The notes under the pieces were generated by a model that saw only the letters and a list, made by a program, of their open reading frames with translations, searched no databases and was not told where the DNA came from. This document shows, piece after piece, positions 1 through 12,676 of a DNA stretch of 64,000 nucleotides (position 1 is the stretch's first letter; each line of letters opens with the position of its first letter). The position numbers and the translations under genes were made by a program. Source of the stretch: Sanderia malayensis (lineage: Eukaryota; Cnidaria; Scyphozoa; Semaeostomeae; Pelagiidae); the NCBI GenBank assembly GCA_013076295.1, contig RQOL01000828.1:2976001-3040000 (forward strand), read 5' to 3'.

Positions 1-46
1 TCATGCTGGTTAATTTTTTAAAGATGTTTCTGTGTTTATGTTCCAG

Positions 47-3000
47 TTTCTCGGAGCTATTCAACTGTCTCGTCTGAATCAGCTCGTTCAAGTAGTGATG
101 ATACAACATTAACCAAATCACCTTCAGTTGACGACTCGGTCAGCCATGTTAAATCATATGGAGACGAGGAATTCGAAGATTTTTCACCCGAGAAAAGGTT
201 TCTTTTACTCGCTATTGCCTCCTCAATCTTGTCATTTTGCTTTGTCAATCAATGCAAACTACGCAATGCTTTCTATTGCCTAGAGGGTTTTATTGACCGT
301 TTAGCATTAGAAAAATCAATCTGCGCCTGTAATCCACAAGTCGATGTTATTTTGTGTTTTCAGTTCGATGACTGCTGGGCATGATGCAGCGACCAGAATA
401 TCCAAATCATCTCTTCATGATGTCCCAACAGATATTGATAGGTCGAAAGAAAACACCGAACTATTATCACAAAGTATTGCCGAAAGCATAATTGAAGATG
501 TGCCGGAAGATTCGGAGACGAGAGCTCGAGAAGGTGACGATACTTCTTCAGCAAGCAAGAAGATTTATCGCGACGTTTTAGAAGGTATGACTAGCTGTTA
601 ACATTGCTAAAATGAGTGCTACTGTGGAGGAGAAAGGTGGTCAATATGCGCAGCAGCATATATATAGGTACTGCGCAAGAGCATATGTGACGTGACGCTG
701 GTTGATGCATTGGCCTTAGGGTTAGGGTTAGCGTTAGGGTTAGGGCTAGCCGTGCGGAGAAAAAAGGTGGTCAGAATGCGTAGTAGCGTAAGTATTGGTG
801 CTGCGCAGGAGCATATATGACGTAATGGTGTCTTTAATGGCTGTAGCATTGGCCTTGGGCTTAGGGTTAGGGTTAGCCTATGCGGAGGAAAAAGGTGGTC
901 AGAATGCGCAGTAGCGTAAGTATTGGTGCTGCGCAGGAGCATATATGACGTAATGGTGTCTTTAATGGCTGTAGCATTGGCCTTGGGCTTAGGGTTAGGG
1001 TTAGGGTTAGCCTATGCGGAGGAGAAAGGTGGTCAGAATGCGTAGTAGTGTAAGTATTGGTGCTGCGCAGGAGCATATATGACGTAATGGTGTCTTTAAT
1101 GACTGTAGCATTGGCCTTGGGCTTAGGGTTAGGGTTAGGGTTAGCCTATGCGGAGGAGAAAGGTGGTCAGAATGCGCAGTAGCGTAAGTATTCGTTCTGC
1201 GCAGGAGCATATATGACGTAATGGTGTCTTTAATGGCTGTAGCATTGGCCTTGGGCTTAGGGTTAGGCCTTTGCGGAGGAGAAAGGTGGTCAGAATGCGT
1301 AGTAGCGTAAGTATTGGTGCTGCGCAGGAGCGTATATGACGTAATGGTGTCTTAATGGCTGTGGCATTGGCCTTGGGCTTAGGCTTAGGGTTAGGGTTAG
1401 CCTATGCGGAGGAGAAAGGTGGTCAGTATGCGCAGTAGCATATATATAGGTACTGCGCAGGAGCATATGTGACGTAACGCTGGTTGATGCATTGGCCTTA
1501 GGGTTAGGGTTAGGGTTAGGGTTAGGGCTACGTCATGCGGAGGAGAAAGGTGGTCAGTGTGCGCAGTGGCATATATGGTGGTACTGCGCAGGAGCATATG
1601 TGACGTGACGCTGGTTGATGATTTATTCCTGAACGATGGACCTGGCCTAAATTTACTGAATTACAAAAACCGTTGCAAAAGTTAATACTTTTGGATGTAC
1701 TGGATGATATATATGCTCAAATTAAAGGTAAGTGATATGGTTTTGACATCCCACAAGCTTACTGAAATATTAGCTGATGCGACACGGGGTTTTACTGAAG
1801 TATTCCAGAACTTTACCAAAATCTGACATTTTAACTGATGTAACACCACACGGTTTTGCTTGCTAAAGGTTCCACAACGAAGAAAATCATTTATTTTCAG
1901 GCTAAGTGACTTTAAATATGTAACGGAATGTCAGACCGCTACAATTCTTTGAATTTATTCACTTGTATAAGGGATAGGTGTAGGTATAATAATAGTGATC
2001 TGCCACCACTGTGTTTCCTTTCGAATTGGAGAAATGTTGTATTAGCTAATATTTCAGTAAGCTTTTGGGATATCAAAACCCTGTCACTTACCTTTAATTA
2101 GAGCTCACATATTATATGTAGTACATGCAAGATTTTTTATTCAACAACTGTTTTGGTCATTCGATTAATTTAGGCCTGTTGCATCGTTCCGTAAAAAATA
2201 AACAAAATACCGACATTTGAAACGTTTTTTGTCATTATCGAAATTTTACTAGTATCCTAATATTATATGCCTGGCAACAGTATGCATATGTCAACCTTGT
2301 CTAACATTATTTTCCTCCAAAACGAACATTTAACTTTGCACTCATTGATTTACAAAAGCTATTTGCCCCTTTCTAAAATGGCCGCCAAATGACATCACTG
2401 TTGTCTGCACAAATCGTGCGGAGTCAGGTATCAAGCGCCTTCGGCGCTTTATATCAATTCGTGACGCTGGTGGATGCATTGGCAAGATTTTTTCTCGAGA
2501 AGGACTCGATTTTATTCTGCTGCGTAGACGCTTCGCTACGTAGCAGCAATAACATCATGCTGTTGTTTGCCCCATTGTTACCCTTTGCCGCATGCTGGTT
2601 TCTATGGGGTTTTGGGTAATAATGCGTTAGTGTGTTTGTATATTTTCAGAGTCATTGCAGCCATCGTCAGATGTTGATGAGAAGAGCTTCAAGTTCGATG
2701 ATCATCTTGCTTCTTCCTGGACTGAAGATGAATTGGATGCTGGGTTCCGTATGGTGCTTCCTGTTGTGAGCCACAGACGTAAAAGCTTAGAGAAAGATCA
2801 CCATCCAAGCCACGATAAACAGTCATCAGATAACGCCACATCTTCTGTAAGTTTTCTCATCACTTTCCTCTTTATTCCTCAGCCATTCTTGAGGAATTTC
2901 TCCAGCCATTCTTTTGCAACATTTGTTAGTATGCTTGAGCTATTTCTGCAGCTATGTCTATCACTATTTTATGCTGACAGTCCTTTTGCACTTTATTGCA

Positions 3001-6000
3001 GGATGAACTGAAAGTACCTCTTCAGGTCGCAGGAAAGGTAAGATACGATTGCAAAGTTAGGGTTAGGGTTGGGGTTAGAGTTAGAGTTAGGGTTAGTGTT
3101 AGGGTTAGGGTTATTGTCTCTTAAGCGTATCTTTTAATATTCCTATTAGTTTTGTGACAGGCAGATAGGTTTGTTATTGTTTTGATTTTATTTCTTAGCA
3201 TTCTGCTCATTCTCCCTTCGTTGGCGAAGACACATTCAGTCAATTTACTGCCGGAATGGTGAAGCAATATTTGCAAGAAGAAGAAATAAGGAGCAGACAT
3301 CAAACCTCGCTGTTGAAATTGCGGGAAAAGGCATTAATCGAGAAAACCAAGGCAGAAATGGCATTTCTCGATTTGCAGAAATCATCATTGAAAAACAAAG
3401 GTGCTGACGATCAAATGCCTCCTTTGAACAAGAAGCAAAGAGGACTGTTAATGAAACTACAACAGGACCAGGCAAGATTCTATTTACGTATTGTTTTCAA
3501 AGTTTTATACCCCAAGTTCTGTGCCCGGAATGTACAAATATGCGTCTGAGCTGTGAAATGTTCAGTTTAAAGTACAGTCAAATCTGTATAGTTCGAACTC
3601 GTGTAATTCGCACTCTATCTAGTTCGAACGAACTTCTGCGTCCCTTCAAGAGTCACCAATGAACCAACTCTTATTAAACAAACCTCCATAATTCGAACTT
3701 TTTGTAATTCGAACATTTTCATGCTTCCCCAGGGTGTTCGAATTAAACAGAATTGACTGTATATCTGTTCATCTTCTTCTAAATCGATAGCTTTAGCTCT
3801 CAGCTAGGTTGTGTAATATGTAGCTTGGAGATACTTTGCATACTACAATTTCTGCCATGTTTTAATTACCTCGTTTTCGTTTTACAGAGTGAAATTAGGA
3901 GGCTGAAGCAGGCGTATCGTGCTGCCAGTCACGAGCGCAGGTTTATGCTTTATCAGCAGAAGGAAATATTGCGATTGAAGCAGAATACACAGAAGATATG
4001 GAACAAACTTGGACAGCTGAAGGCGACGAAAAAGGACGATGAAAGTCAAAAGAAATCGTTCAGTGAAGCATCGTCGGTATGTGTAGCTACAAACGACAAC
4101 CTTGATCTCTTTGCTTTGGTTATCTACTGTTATGAAGTCGATGAGTATTGTTCTTTTACGTTCTCCATTCTTATAGATTGCATCAATTGACCAGTCGAGT
4201 GTTATATCAGAAGATCTGAGTATCGTAGAATCACAAGCATCAAGAACACAATCATCTGAACACAGGCGAATCGCGTCCATCAAGTCGACTCAATCTCCGT
4301 CTGAATCGCGCTCGGCTACGAAGGACAACGCATCATCAGAAACCACAGCTGAGATTCAGGAAGATATTCAGTCTGATAATCAGTCTGAGTCTAAGAATGA
4401 GAGCAGTTTTCCTTCATACACAAGGTCTTCAAAATCCACCCCTGAAAAAAGGCACGATAGTGATGCAAAGCTTGGAAGAGCAGAGACTCCTACTGAAGAC
4501 ATCTCCGTTACTGAATACAGTCAATCAAGTATTGTTACTGGTCTCAAGAAGCTGAAGAAAAAGACAAGCGAAGAGTAAGAGCACAACCTACCTCCTTACA
4601 AGGGGTTTATTGTTTATGAAAAGGTTTACAGGGTGATGTTTGCGACGGGGGTAATGCTTATTGATTTGAAAATCATTCTTTTGTGTTTGTAGGTATCTTT
4701 TGAAGCGTGAGAATGCCTTGAAAGAGCGTCAGTATCAATTCCAATCTGTGCTGCAGAAACAGAATGAGATGAGTGACTGGCAGAAGCGTATTGAGCAAGA
4801 GGAATTACGTTTGAAATCAGAAATCAAAAGAGCATTGGTTAAGACAAAGGCCAGAATTACAACTCCATCCATATCTACTGCGAAACAGACAAGTGAAGGT
4901 AAGGTATCCACGTTATTTGTTGCGTTGTCTTTAATCTTATCTCACAAGGAGAGCTGTCTTATCATCCACTACCACTCTACCTGACACTAAAGCAGCATCA
5001 GGTAAATCAGATAAGAAGGTGACGTCACATTTATCTTTATAACTATCCTAACATGACTGGTCGAAGCAGTGCTAATTCGATTTCCATGACGTAACCTTTA
5101 TCTCGATAACTATCCTAACTATTACAACAAGTCAAAGATGTATTATCTTTAATTTTGATGTTGAATCCGTGTGAAGTTTATTCATTATACAGAGCATGCT
5201 AATTATGAATTTGTTTTCAATGCAAACTCTACTCTACAGAATCAAGCGGAAAGGTTAGTGAAGCATCACCACGAACTGTAAGCAATGCAGCATCAGAGAG
5301 TGATACATCGATTTCAGAAGATCTTAAGACCGCGTCAATAGAGGTGGATAGTGATTTGCCTGTTGAGAGCATTGCTTCCGTGTCAGCTAGTTTTAAGAAG
5401 GGATCTGACACTTCGATTGCCGAAGATTACAATGACGATACGTTCGAATCGCCCACTGTTACTCCATCTAGCACTAAAGCTGCGTCACGTAAATCAGATA
5501 GGAAGCTGACGTCACCTTTATCTCGCATAACGACAAGTCGGAGGTATTCTAAAGAGAGTGACGAATCAAGAAGCGAAGATGATACCGTTGCTGGTAAGTG
5601 AAGCTGTTGCTTAAACTTTTTATTCTTCATTCAAAGTGGAGCAGCGGTTTCTAGCTCATTCGTGGAATTGTTACGCGTTTTTAAAATTGCTATGGCAGCA
5701 GAAACGTCACGGCCAGCTAGGATTATAACATACAAGACTCGTAAAAAGCGAATCGATCTAAGCTTCAGTGATTTCGAGTTGTAATTGCTTCAAGACTCAA
5801 AGGTCTTAAACTTAAGAGGATTGTGAAAACAGCCAATTAGGAGACTGCTATTTGAGAAGCTTAAGCAACATGACTTATCAGATCTTTGGTTTTGATCAAA
5901 AAAGCCTTTTTGTCTTTGAACAATAGATTGAGTTGACCAATGCGATGTTTCATTATTCGTGGCACTGTCAAAGATTGTTTATTTCTGCTTCACCCAATAA

Positions 6001-9000
6001 CTGCGAAGAAGCATTACTCACAAGTGTAAAATTTTTATGTATCATTTTAACGGAAGTTCCACGTGGAAGATTATATACCGAAGGGAGTTCCCCAAACCGT
6101 TATGACCACGTGATTTTGCTATTGGGAATCCTCTTTTACCGCATCCATCGCCCAGACGTACTCTTGGAAAAGAAATTTTAGGCGTGTTGTACTATCTATC
6201 TTGTATCGTATAATAATAATAAAAGTAAAAATGAAGTACCATGAAAGTTTTATTAAATGTTTACAACATTTTGGGCCTATACTCGTCAGATATTTAGATT
6301 TACTCTTGCGTGCAAATGACTCGCTTTCGTATCATGCTACAACAATGTGAAAAATGTTGTCGCGGAATGATCAATTGGAGATTCCCCTTTTGTTGCTTTC
6401 CGGGTTAAAAATTCCTGACGAGAAAATTTTGATATCAGCTGATTTGAGCCTTCAGTGTGTTGTTTTTGTGTTGAGATGCATGCAAAAAGTGTTGTATAAT
6501 AACATGAAAGTTTATAATTTGAAATGGGATTAATCCTATCTTGCATTCTGGCTTTGTTTTACCAAACTGAAAAAGGTAATATGATTATGGGTTAGAATTG
6601 TCATCTTTATGTATGATATATTTTTATTTTGCCTCGAGCAAACATTGCATACAGGTGAATGATTGGAGTATTGGACAGAGTTGCAGTTTCTTAGTTTGTA
6701 TATATTTGAATTTGTGCATTTGTTTGCAGATGCTACGTCAGATGCAAGTGATATTGAAAAGCGTATCAGGCAACTCGAAGACGAACTTGTTCAAAGGCGA
6801 AAAGATTTGGAGAGATTCAGAAAGAGAAGAGAGAAAGATCAACTGAAAAAGAAAGAGCAAAAGTTAAAACAAGAACTACAGGTAATCAAGTCACATTACC
6901 TTATTTTTTAATTTTTTAATTTGTAATGCAAAGTGGTGAAAAAGGGTATATTTTAATATGAATGTCATTCTCACTTAAAGATAAAGTAATCTTATTATTG
7001 CTGTTATTATTATTATTTTTATTATTTTTATTAGGTTTGATTGGAAGATGTTTTAAATTATGCATTTTATTATCTTTTGGTTTTTATTAGATGTTTTATT
7101 TTGTCGACAGGCTGTTGAATCTATGATATCAAGTGAAAATGATCGTGGCGTGTCTGATGGAAACGCGTTTATCAAAGCACCCATATCCCCCAAGATTCTT
7201 TCACCGAAACTTATTCAACATGATAATAATCATCACCATCATCAAGTAGCGAAGAAAGCCAAAGAAGGCAACTTAAAAGATGAAGAGGTGCTTTCGGAGC
7301 ATGACCAGCGATACCAGGAATCTCGTGTCAGACCTCTTACTCATGGAAAATTGCAGAATCAAAGACTGAATATTCAATTGGATGACGAGCTGTCACGGCA
7401 TTCGCATGTCACGAGCATTTCAGAGGACCTCGATGCATTAAAAGGCGACAAATACTTGTCAAGTGAAGAGAAAAAACCTTCTAGAAGTTATGATTATGAA
7501 TACGATGATGATTTTGAAAGTGAGCGTTCCAAAACTTCAGTCAAGGAAACTTCAGTAAAGGAAGCTTCAGTCAAGGAAACTTCAGTAAAGGATTCAACTT
7601 CATCGAAGTCGTCTGTTAGTGGTAAAGGGGTGAGCTCGCCAGAGAGCATCCAGTCTGAGATTCAATCTGAGATTCAATCTGAGATTGACGAAAAGCCTTC
7701 TGACACATCTGAGATTCATTCTGATATCAACGTGACGTCACTTAAAGAAGAATCAGAACGTAGAACAGCCTCCCCAGCTTCGTCAAGATCTGCTACTCCG
7801 CAATCTGAGCTATTTCAATACAGCAAGCAGAAATCTCGAGAGTCTGAAGTCCACACAGAGCTGTCACAGGGCCAAGAGAGATCTGAAACCGACAGCTCAA
7901 TCAAAGAGAGCTTGAAAGGCGATGTTAGAAGTTTACGTAGCACAGAGAGTTTACGTTCTGCGCTGGAAAATGAAGAGATTGACAAGAGTATTGTCGAGAG
8001 CATCAAAGATACTTCGAGAAGAAGTGAAAAAGAATCAGAAAAAGTTGAAGATGACATTTATGAAGATGATAACTTTGAGAGCTCAACTTCACAATCCCAT
8101 AGATCAAAGTCAAGTAAAGTTGATCTTATTGATGACGTACACGCGAGTGTGTCAAGCAAGCAAGCTGAATCTACGGTTGGGCAGCATGAATCTGAATCTG
8201 AATCGTCGATATCAGAGTCGATCAGAATCTCAGCTTCAATTGAATCTGAGTCTTCTACGAAGCTGGGCAATCGCTCCATCGATCAATCATCTGCATTTGT
8301 AGGGTGCGATTTGTTTCATATCAACGACGAAGTAGTTGTTAATGGAGACCTCAAGGGTGTTATAAGATTTATTGGCAAGACTTCGTTCTCACCTGTGGTC
8401 GTTGCTGGAGTCGAACTCAATGATAAACTTGGCAATACCGATGGATCATTCCGGGGAAAGCGATACTTCAATTGTGCTGCTGATTATGGTATGTTCAGTC
8501 CTATTCAGAATATTGCACTGCGTGAAAAGGTGGAAGCAGGAGATGAAGGTAAGAAAGGGCTGGAAGACTCTGTTCATGAAGATATCAGCGAGAGAATCGA
8601 TCAGCCAGAAGATGTTGACGACAGAAGATCAGAAGATGCGGAGTCGATATTGAAATCGTTGTCGAAAAAAGAGGATTCAAAGAACACCCTGTCTTGGGTA
8701 GGCGAGAAGAAGAAAGGATTTGTTGATGACTTAGAGCATACTGATAAAGATGTATCCTACTCCAATGAGTTTGAAGATGATGCATCTGAGAGTGAACGTA
8801 GATCCTCAAAGAAGCAATCAAGTATTATTGAAGATATCATACCAGAGGACATCTCTTTACGTAGTGATGAGAGTGGAAGTATCAAGTATCAGGATGAGAG
8901 TGCATGGAGAAAAGAACCTCCTGAAAACCTGATCCAAGATGACGAATCTTCCTCAGAGCCCTCGACTTTGCATAAAAAGGGTTCACTACCTGAATCTGAG

Positions 9001-10590
9001 ACTGAGACGTCTGAAGATGAGATTCTTCCTCAGCCACCGAGGCTTGATTTGGATCAACTTGCTGATAGTTTGACAGAGAGTTTGCTGAAGAAGTTGCTTG
9101 GTGAAGCATTCCAGTTGAACAGAGCCGCATTGGTGCAGGAAGATGTGTCGACAAGTGAAAAAGCTTCCAGCAAATTGGTGTCAAGCGAAGCAAGAGATGG
9201 TGCAAGTATATCTCAAGAAATAGTTGAGGAAATTGTGTCAGAAAAATCCGATGATACGGTCAAGAGAATGAGTTTGGGTGTAGCAGAGATTGATAGAGAT
9301 TCATTTGAAGTTAACGAAGCACACATCACTCCATCTGTCAGCGAAGCTTCGGTTTCAATTGCAGCCAGTGGGAAAGAGGAACCTGAAGTGGTGGGAAAGA
9401 ATAAACAAGAGATTGGTGATGATCTGACAGTCAAGAGTAAACTTATACAAGATGTTAGATTGGAAAGAGAAGATGAAAAGAAGAATAGACAAACTCGGGA
9501 TGAAGTCGAGTCAGTTACAAACGCTTTGTTATCTGATGCAATATCACATATGATTAATGTTAAGCATGAAAAGGAGGCGAGATTAGCCACTGAAGCAGAT
9601 AGCGAACAATCATCAATTGGTAGCGAGGCTTCTGATAAAAAACAAGATGCTCATCGCTCTAGTCCATTGTTGGTAAATGTTATCGTGAAAGGCAAAGATG
9701 GTTTGGTTGTGTCACCTCCTGAGGAAAGTTCCCCTTCGCGGAAGCACCTACCTCAAGCTCCGTTGGCCTTCGATACCGATCTGCTTGCTGCCAAGTTGAG
9801 TGAGTTGAAGAAGATGGACCAAGTGATCGATGACCTACTTGGTGAAGATGAGGATGATGAAGATGATGAAGAAGTTCTTCCTGGCGACCGCGATATTCTC
9901 CAAATTCCTGATGAGGACGACGAGACCGGCCTGGCACCTGCGGTTCGCGATTTCGATGTTTTTGATGAAATTGTTATCCACGTGGCGCATTCTGTACCGG
10001 AAGTGAATCGCCTCGTTTCTGAATCAGCGAACACGATTATCACCAAGATGGTGCACAGCGAGGACTTCGAGAACTCATGGTCCACCGAGCTGGATTCTCA
10101 AGGCGAGACTGATTTTGTCAAATCCAGCAAACATTTGCATAAGCGGATGATATTCGACGTCACTAAAGATTTATTCAAGGAGGCGAAGGAGTTTAAGAGC
10201 ATTCAGAGCGCGGTTAAGCAACCTTGGTCGAGACCAAACCGAAGAGTTTTCGCGAAGTTTGTGAGACAGATCCACCATTTGACTGGCCAAGAGTTGGTCA
10301 AGTCATTGCAAAAGCACGTATGTGTTTGCCTCGGTTTGGAGGAGGGTAGACCATCGCTTGACGTGCTGAAAAAGAGGCTACCGTTAAATACGGCCAAGAA
10401 GGACTACATTGATGCATTGTTGGTCGAGGAATTACGAGAAGAGGAGCCCCAGTGGGTGAATTACGATGAAGATGAGCTGCGGGTGAAAGACCAACTAACT
10501 GAAGGTATTCTGGAAAGTTTAATCGGTGAAACTACTCAAATAATCAAGGATATTCAAGAGAAACGGGGTATTCAACAAGACTTAGTTTAG
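47..10590 (+). CDS. CEP350: CEP350-like centrosomal CAP-Gly protein (5' part outside window)
   Basis: The 3' part of a centrosome-associated protein 350 gene; about 1,884 codons are visible. Exons read from splice sites: 47-197, 364-584, 2650-2846, 3002-3037, 3199-3471, 3888-4076, 4177-4574, 4693-4898, 5240-5593, 6730-6881, 7111-10590; all phases join. The coiled-coil segment in exons 3199-3471 and 3888-4076 (QFTAGMVKQY, LREKALIEKTKAEMAFL, KKQRGLLMKLQQ, RAASHER) closely resembles the conserved CEP350 core. A CAP-Gly domain lies at about 8302-8520, with the groove written GNTDGSFRGKRYF, which fits microtubule binding. The C-terminal block (about 9960-10590) is also CEP350-like. The final exon is 3.48 kb, Ser/Glu-rich, with short repeats (SVKET at 7535-7590; EIQS at 7651-7689). 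The family anchors microtubules at centrosomes and centriole appendages. The intron at 3472-3887 starts with GC, not GT. The start codon lies upstream of the window. The homology is confident; exon edges are by eye. Confidence 0.93.
619..1620 (+). repeat. TTAGGG-containing minisatellite, about 134-bp unit
   Basis: About eight tandem units in the CEP350 intron 585-2649. Each carries a (TTAGGG)n-like tract, GCGGAGGAGAAAGGTGGTCA, an inverted pair TGCGCAGTA...TACTGCGCA and a TGACGTAA motif. Several neighbouring units are spaced 134 bp apart, others are shorter. The minus-strand ORFs over it (starting MLLRS) are by-products of the repetition. A second array of the same family lies at 51546-52497. 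Confidence 0.9.
1715..2104. mobile_element. MITE-like element with about 60-bp terminal inverted repeats
   Basis: The ends 1715-1775 and 2044-2104 are inverted copies differing at only a few positions (core ATTAAAGGTAAGTGA...AAGCTTACTGAAATATTAGCT). The interior, about 270 bp, has no coding potential. It sits in the same CEP350 intron as the minisatellite. No clear target-site duplication was found. Confidence 0.75.
2395..2545. repeat. Hairpin-rich intronic repeat with a minisatellite-unit fragment
   Basis: Contains the hairpins GCGCCTTCGGCGC and CTGCTGCGTAG...CTACGTAGCAG. At about 2463-2484 it has GACGCTGGTGGATGCATTGGC, nearly identical to part of the minisatellite unit at 619-1620. It is probably a remnant of the same mobile sequence. 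The rest of the intron (2105-2394, 2546-2649) shows nothing recognisable. Confidence 0.5.
3055..3116 (+). repeat. Degenerate TTAGGG-like tract
   Basis: Ten or so imperfect hexamers (GTTAGG, GTTAGA, GTTGGG) in the short CEP350 intron 3038-3198. It is interstitial, because coding exons lie on both sides. Confidence 0.85.
3573..3761. mobile_element. pogo/Tc1-like MITE with TA flanks
   Basis: Inside the GC-AG intron of CEP350. It begins CAGTCAAATCTGTATAGTTCGAA and ends TTCGAATTAAACAGAATTGACTG, with TA on each side. Repeated TTCGAA/AATTCG motifs fill the interior. This is the usual look of short non-autonomous mariner/pogo elements that duplicate TA. There is no coding capacity. Confidence 0.75.
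4953..5125 (+). repeat. Decayed partial copies of a CEP350 exon in the preceding intron
   Basis: The stretches 4970-5045 and 5085-5140 resemble exon sequence 5461-5540 (shared ACTAAAGC-GC-TCA, GTAAATCAGATA, GACGTCACCTTTATCTC, ACAAGTC). They look like degenerate duplications. The segment 4953-5002 could still act as a cassette exon: it follows an AG, ends before GTAAAT, is open, and keeps the reading phase. Confidence 0.5.
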
Positions 10591-10800
10591 AATTAAGTTC
10601 TCTTTACGAATTCAACTGTACATTTCATGTGTGTTTATAAGATTAGTTTGAATAGGCACCTGTTCAGATTGCAAAATGTTACAACAGCAAAAATGCTCAC
10701 AGCTCCACACAGAGCTTATTTATCAAGTTTCGAACCCCAGAGCAGACATATCCTGATAATCGTTATAGATTATTTTTGCCCATTATTGTACAGAATTCAA

Positions 10801-12485
10801 TTATGACATAACTGATTTTGAAAAACCAAATTGTTTCGTTCCTGATACAGTGTTATTAAACCTCGGTCGACTCTTAAGTTTCTCATCTGATATATCCATT
10901 TCATTAGCTGCTGGTGACTTTTTCAATGATTCAATAACTTTTGTTAAGCTCTTTGTTTTGGCATGTTGATTTCCCAATACAGTTTGATAGATCTGTTGAC
11001 TTTTTAACAGCTTTGTCATGGCCTTTTTGAATTGATTTCTAGTCAGATACAACCCACCCAACGTCTTATACGAATCTGCTACCTCCTCGCTTATTTCTCC
11101 AAATCTCGAGACCTTTCCTGATATCAAGCTCTTTACTCTTCCCTCAGCCTCGTTTTGCTTTCCCGACTGCAACAGTAACTTACACAGCCTCTCTTGCGCG
11201 TCCAAAGTCTTTTGGTTGTCCTTGCCAAGATTTGATTCGTATACCATTATTGCTTCTTCGAAGGCTGTCTCTGCGGAGGAGACGTATACTCTATCATCAC
11301 TTACGACGTATGCTTTCGCCAGCATGACGCAACTTGCGGCATATTCCAGCGATGCTTTTCCGTGAATTGTCGTAGCTATTGTCCTCGCTTTGCCGAAACT
11401 ATCGTAAACTTTCTCGAAGTTCGCTTGTTTTCCAAGTTGCAGTTCTGTTTTCCCCAGCTGGTGATACAACGGGATCAATTCCCCAGACTGGCCCCCCATT
11501 TTCTCCTCAATAAGTTCAATCGCTTTTTCAAACCATTCCATGGCCTGTCCGTTCTGTTTGCGAAGCCTCGAAACTTCGCCAAGAAGCGTCAACGTCTCAA
11601 CTGCTTTGTAAACATCTCGTAAACTATTGCCACATTCTTCTGTCTTCTTTCTCGATACCAAGTACGATTTCTGCAGAAGATTATCTGCTGTTTTATATTT
11701 CTTTAACAATTTATTCGCCTTTCCCAGCGTAAAATAGATCAACTCTAAAACCGACGCAGTTTCGACTTTGTTTTCGACGCCACTCGAATCTCGTAAGCGC
11801 GAAGATTCGATCTCCAAGAGAATGTCTCTTGCAATTTGTGCATGCTTAATCGCTTGCAATGGCAGTTTTCTCAACTTCAAATATCCCTCTGCGAGCTCAG
11901 CGTAACTCCTTGCGCGCTGAAGATGGACATCGCCGTAAATAATTCGGACAAGTGCGAGAGATTTGATCTTCTCGTTAACCGCTTCTTCGTTTTCACCGCG
12001 TCTCGCAAGTTTCGCTGCACTGTTTCGTAATTTCGACAGACGAACTTCAGGGATCAAACCTGTAGTAGATTCTTTAACAGTTTCATCCTTTTCTTTATCA
12101 TCATCTTCATTTTTCAAATTCATATCGTCAAACCAACAAAGTAATGGTCTTCTTGAAGCTTCTTTCAATCTCGCCAACTCAAATTCATCCATTTCACAAC
12201 TTGTAGCATTATTTACGTCCTGCTCCTCCGTTGAGGATGGCAACGCAAGGGTAAGAGATTTTCTTTTACCTGCAATCGATGAATGAAGTGTTGTTGATAT
12301 GCAACCTTCGTTGCCATGATATGAAAAATATAGGCCTACAAATATACTTATGAAATATGCATAGTTTCACTGCATAAAAGATCACAATAGTCGGAAAAAG
12401 CCCGGAGATTTCAATTCAATGTACCTTCAACTGGATCACCGGTATCTTCTTCATCTGAAGCATGGGTAAGATTTGTTGTTTCCAT
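10801..12485 (-). CDS. TTC23: TTC23-like tetratricopeptide repeat protein
   Basis: Two coding exons on the minus strand: 12425-12485 (ATG at 12485, peptide METTNLTHASDEED) and 10801-12269, giving 509 residues. The donor GAAG|GTAC and acceptor GCAG|GTAA join in frame, so the start is the upstream ATG and not the internal TTG/ATG codons of the long exon. The protein is a solenoid of TPR-like helices. The segment LALVRIIYGDVHLQRARSYA followed by LAEGYLKLRKLPLQAIKHA matches the signature region of TTC23/TTC23L. In vertebrates TTC23 is a ciliary protein linked to the EvC zone and Hedgehog signalling; here that role is inferred from homology only. The gene converges on CEP350 (211 bp between stops) and diverges from ATP13A1. 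Confidence 0.85.
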
Positions 12486-12676
12486 AATATTTCCACGACC
12501 GGAAAAAGTAAAGATGTGATCATCAAACCAACGACAACAAATTAGCACTAGATCATGGAGAACTTAAAGCATGACGTCAGTAGAACTTGTGGTTAATATA
12601 AAGGTGGGAGAAAGTAATTTATTCTCGTTTTCATGTTGTTCTCTCGCTTCCACGTTTCCTTCTCTTGAATTCCAAG
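12486..12676. promoter_or_regulatory. Putative bidirectional promoter, TTC23 / ATP13A1
   Basis: 191 bp separate the two divergent start codons. It holds a perfect palindromic CRE, TGACGTCA, at 12572-12579, a TATAAAGG at 12597-12604 and a pyrimidine-rich stretch just before the ATP13A1 start. Function is inferred from position and motifs only. Confidence 0.5.

Noticed and set aside
619..1597. Series of minus-strand ORFs beginning MLLRS
   Set aside because: They recur with the minisatellite period and translate TTAGGG-type tracts; no independent sign of coding.
1650..1728. Exon-like ORF (PERWTWPKFTELQKPL) ending at a perfect GTAAGT
   Set aside because: The flanking CEP350 exons already splice in phase without it, in-frame stops precede it with no acceptor, and its donor lies in a MITE terminal repeat.
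619..3116. Telomere or subtelomere
   Set aside because: The TTAGGG tracts are interrupted and flanked by continuous CEP350 exons on both sides.
9213..10085. Minus-strand ORFs of 110-125 codons under CEP350
   Set aside because: Antisense shadows of the long acidic final exon, with Ser-rich low-complexity translations.
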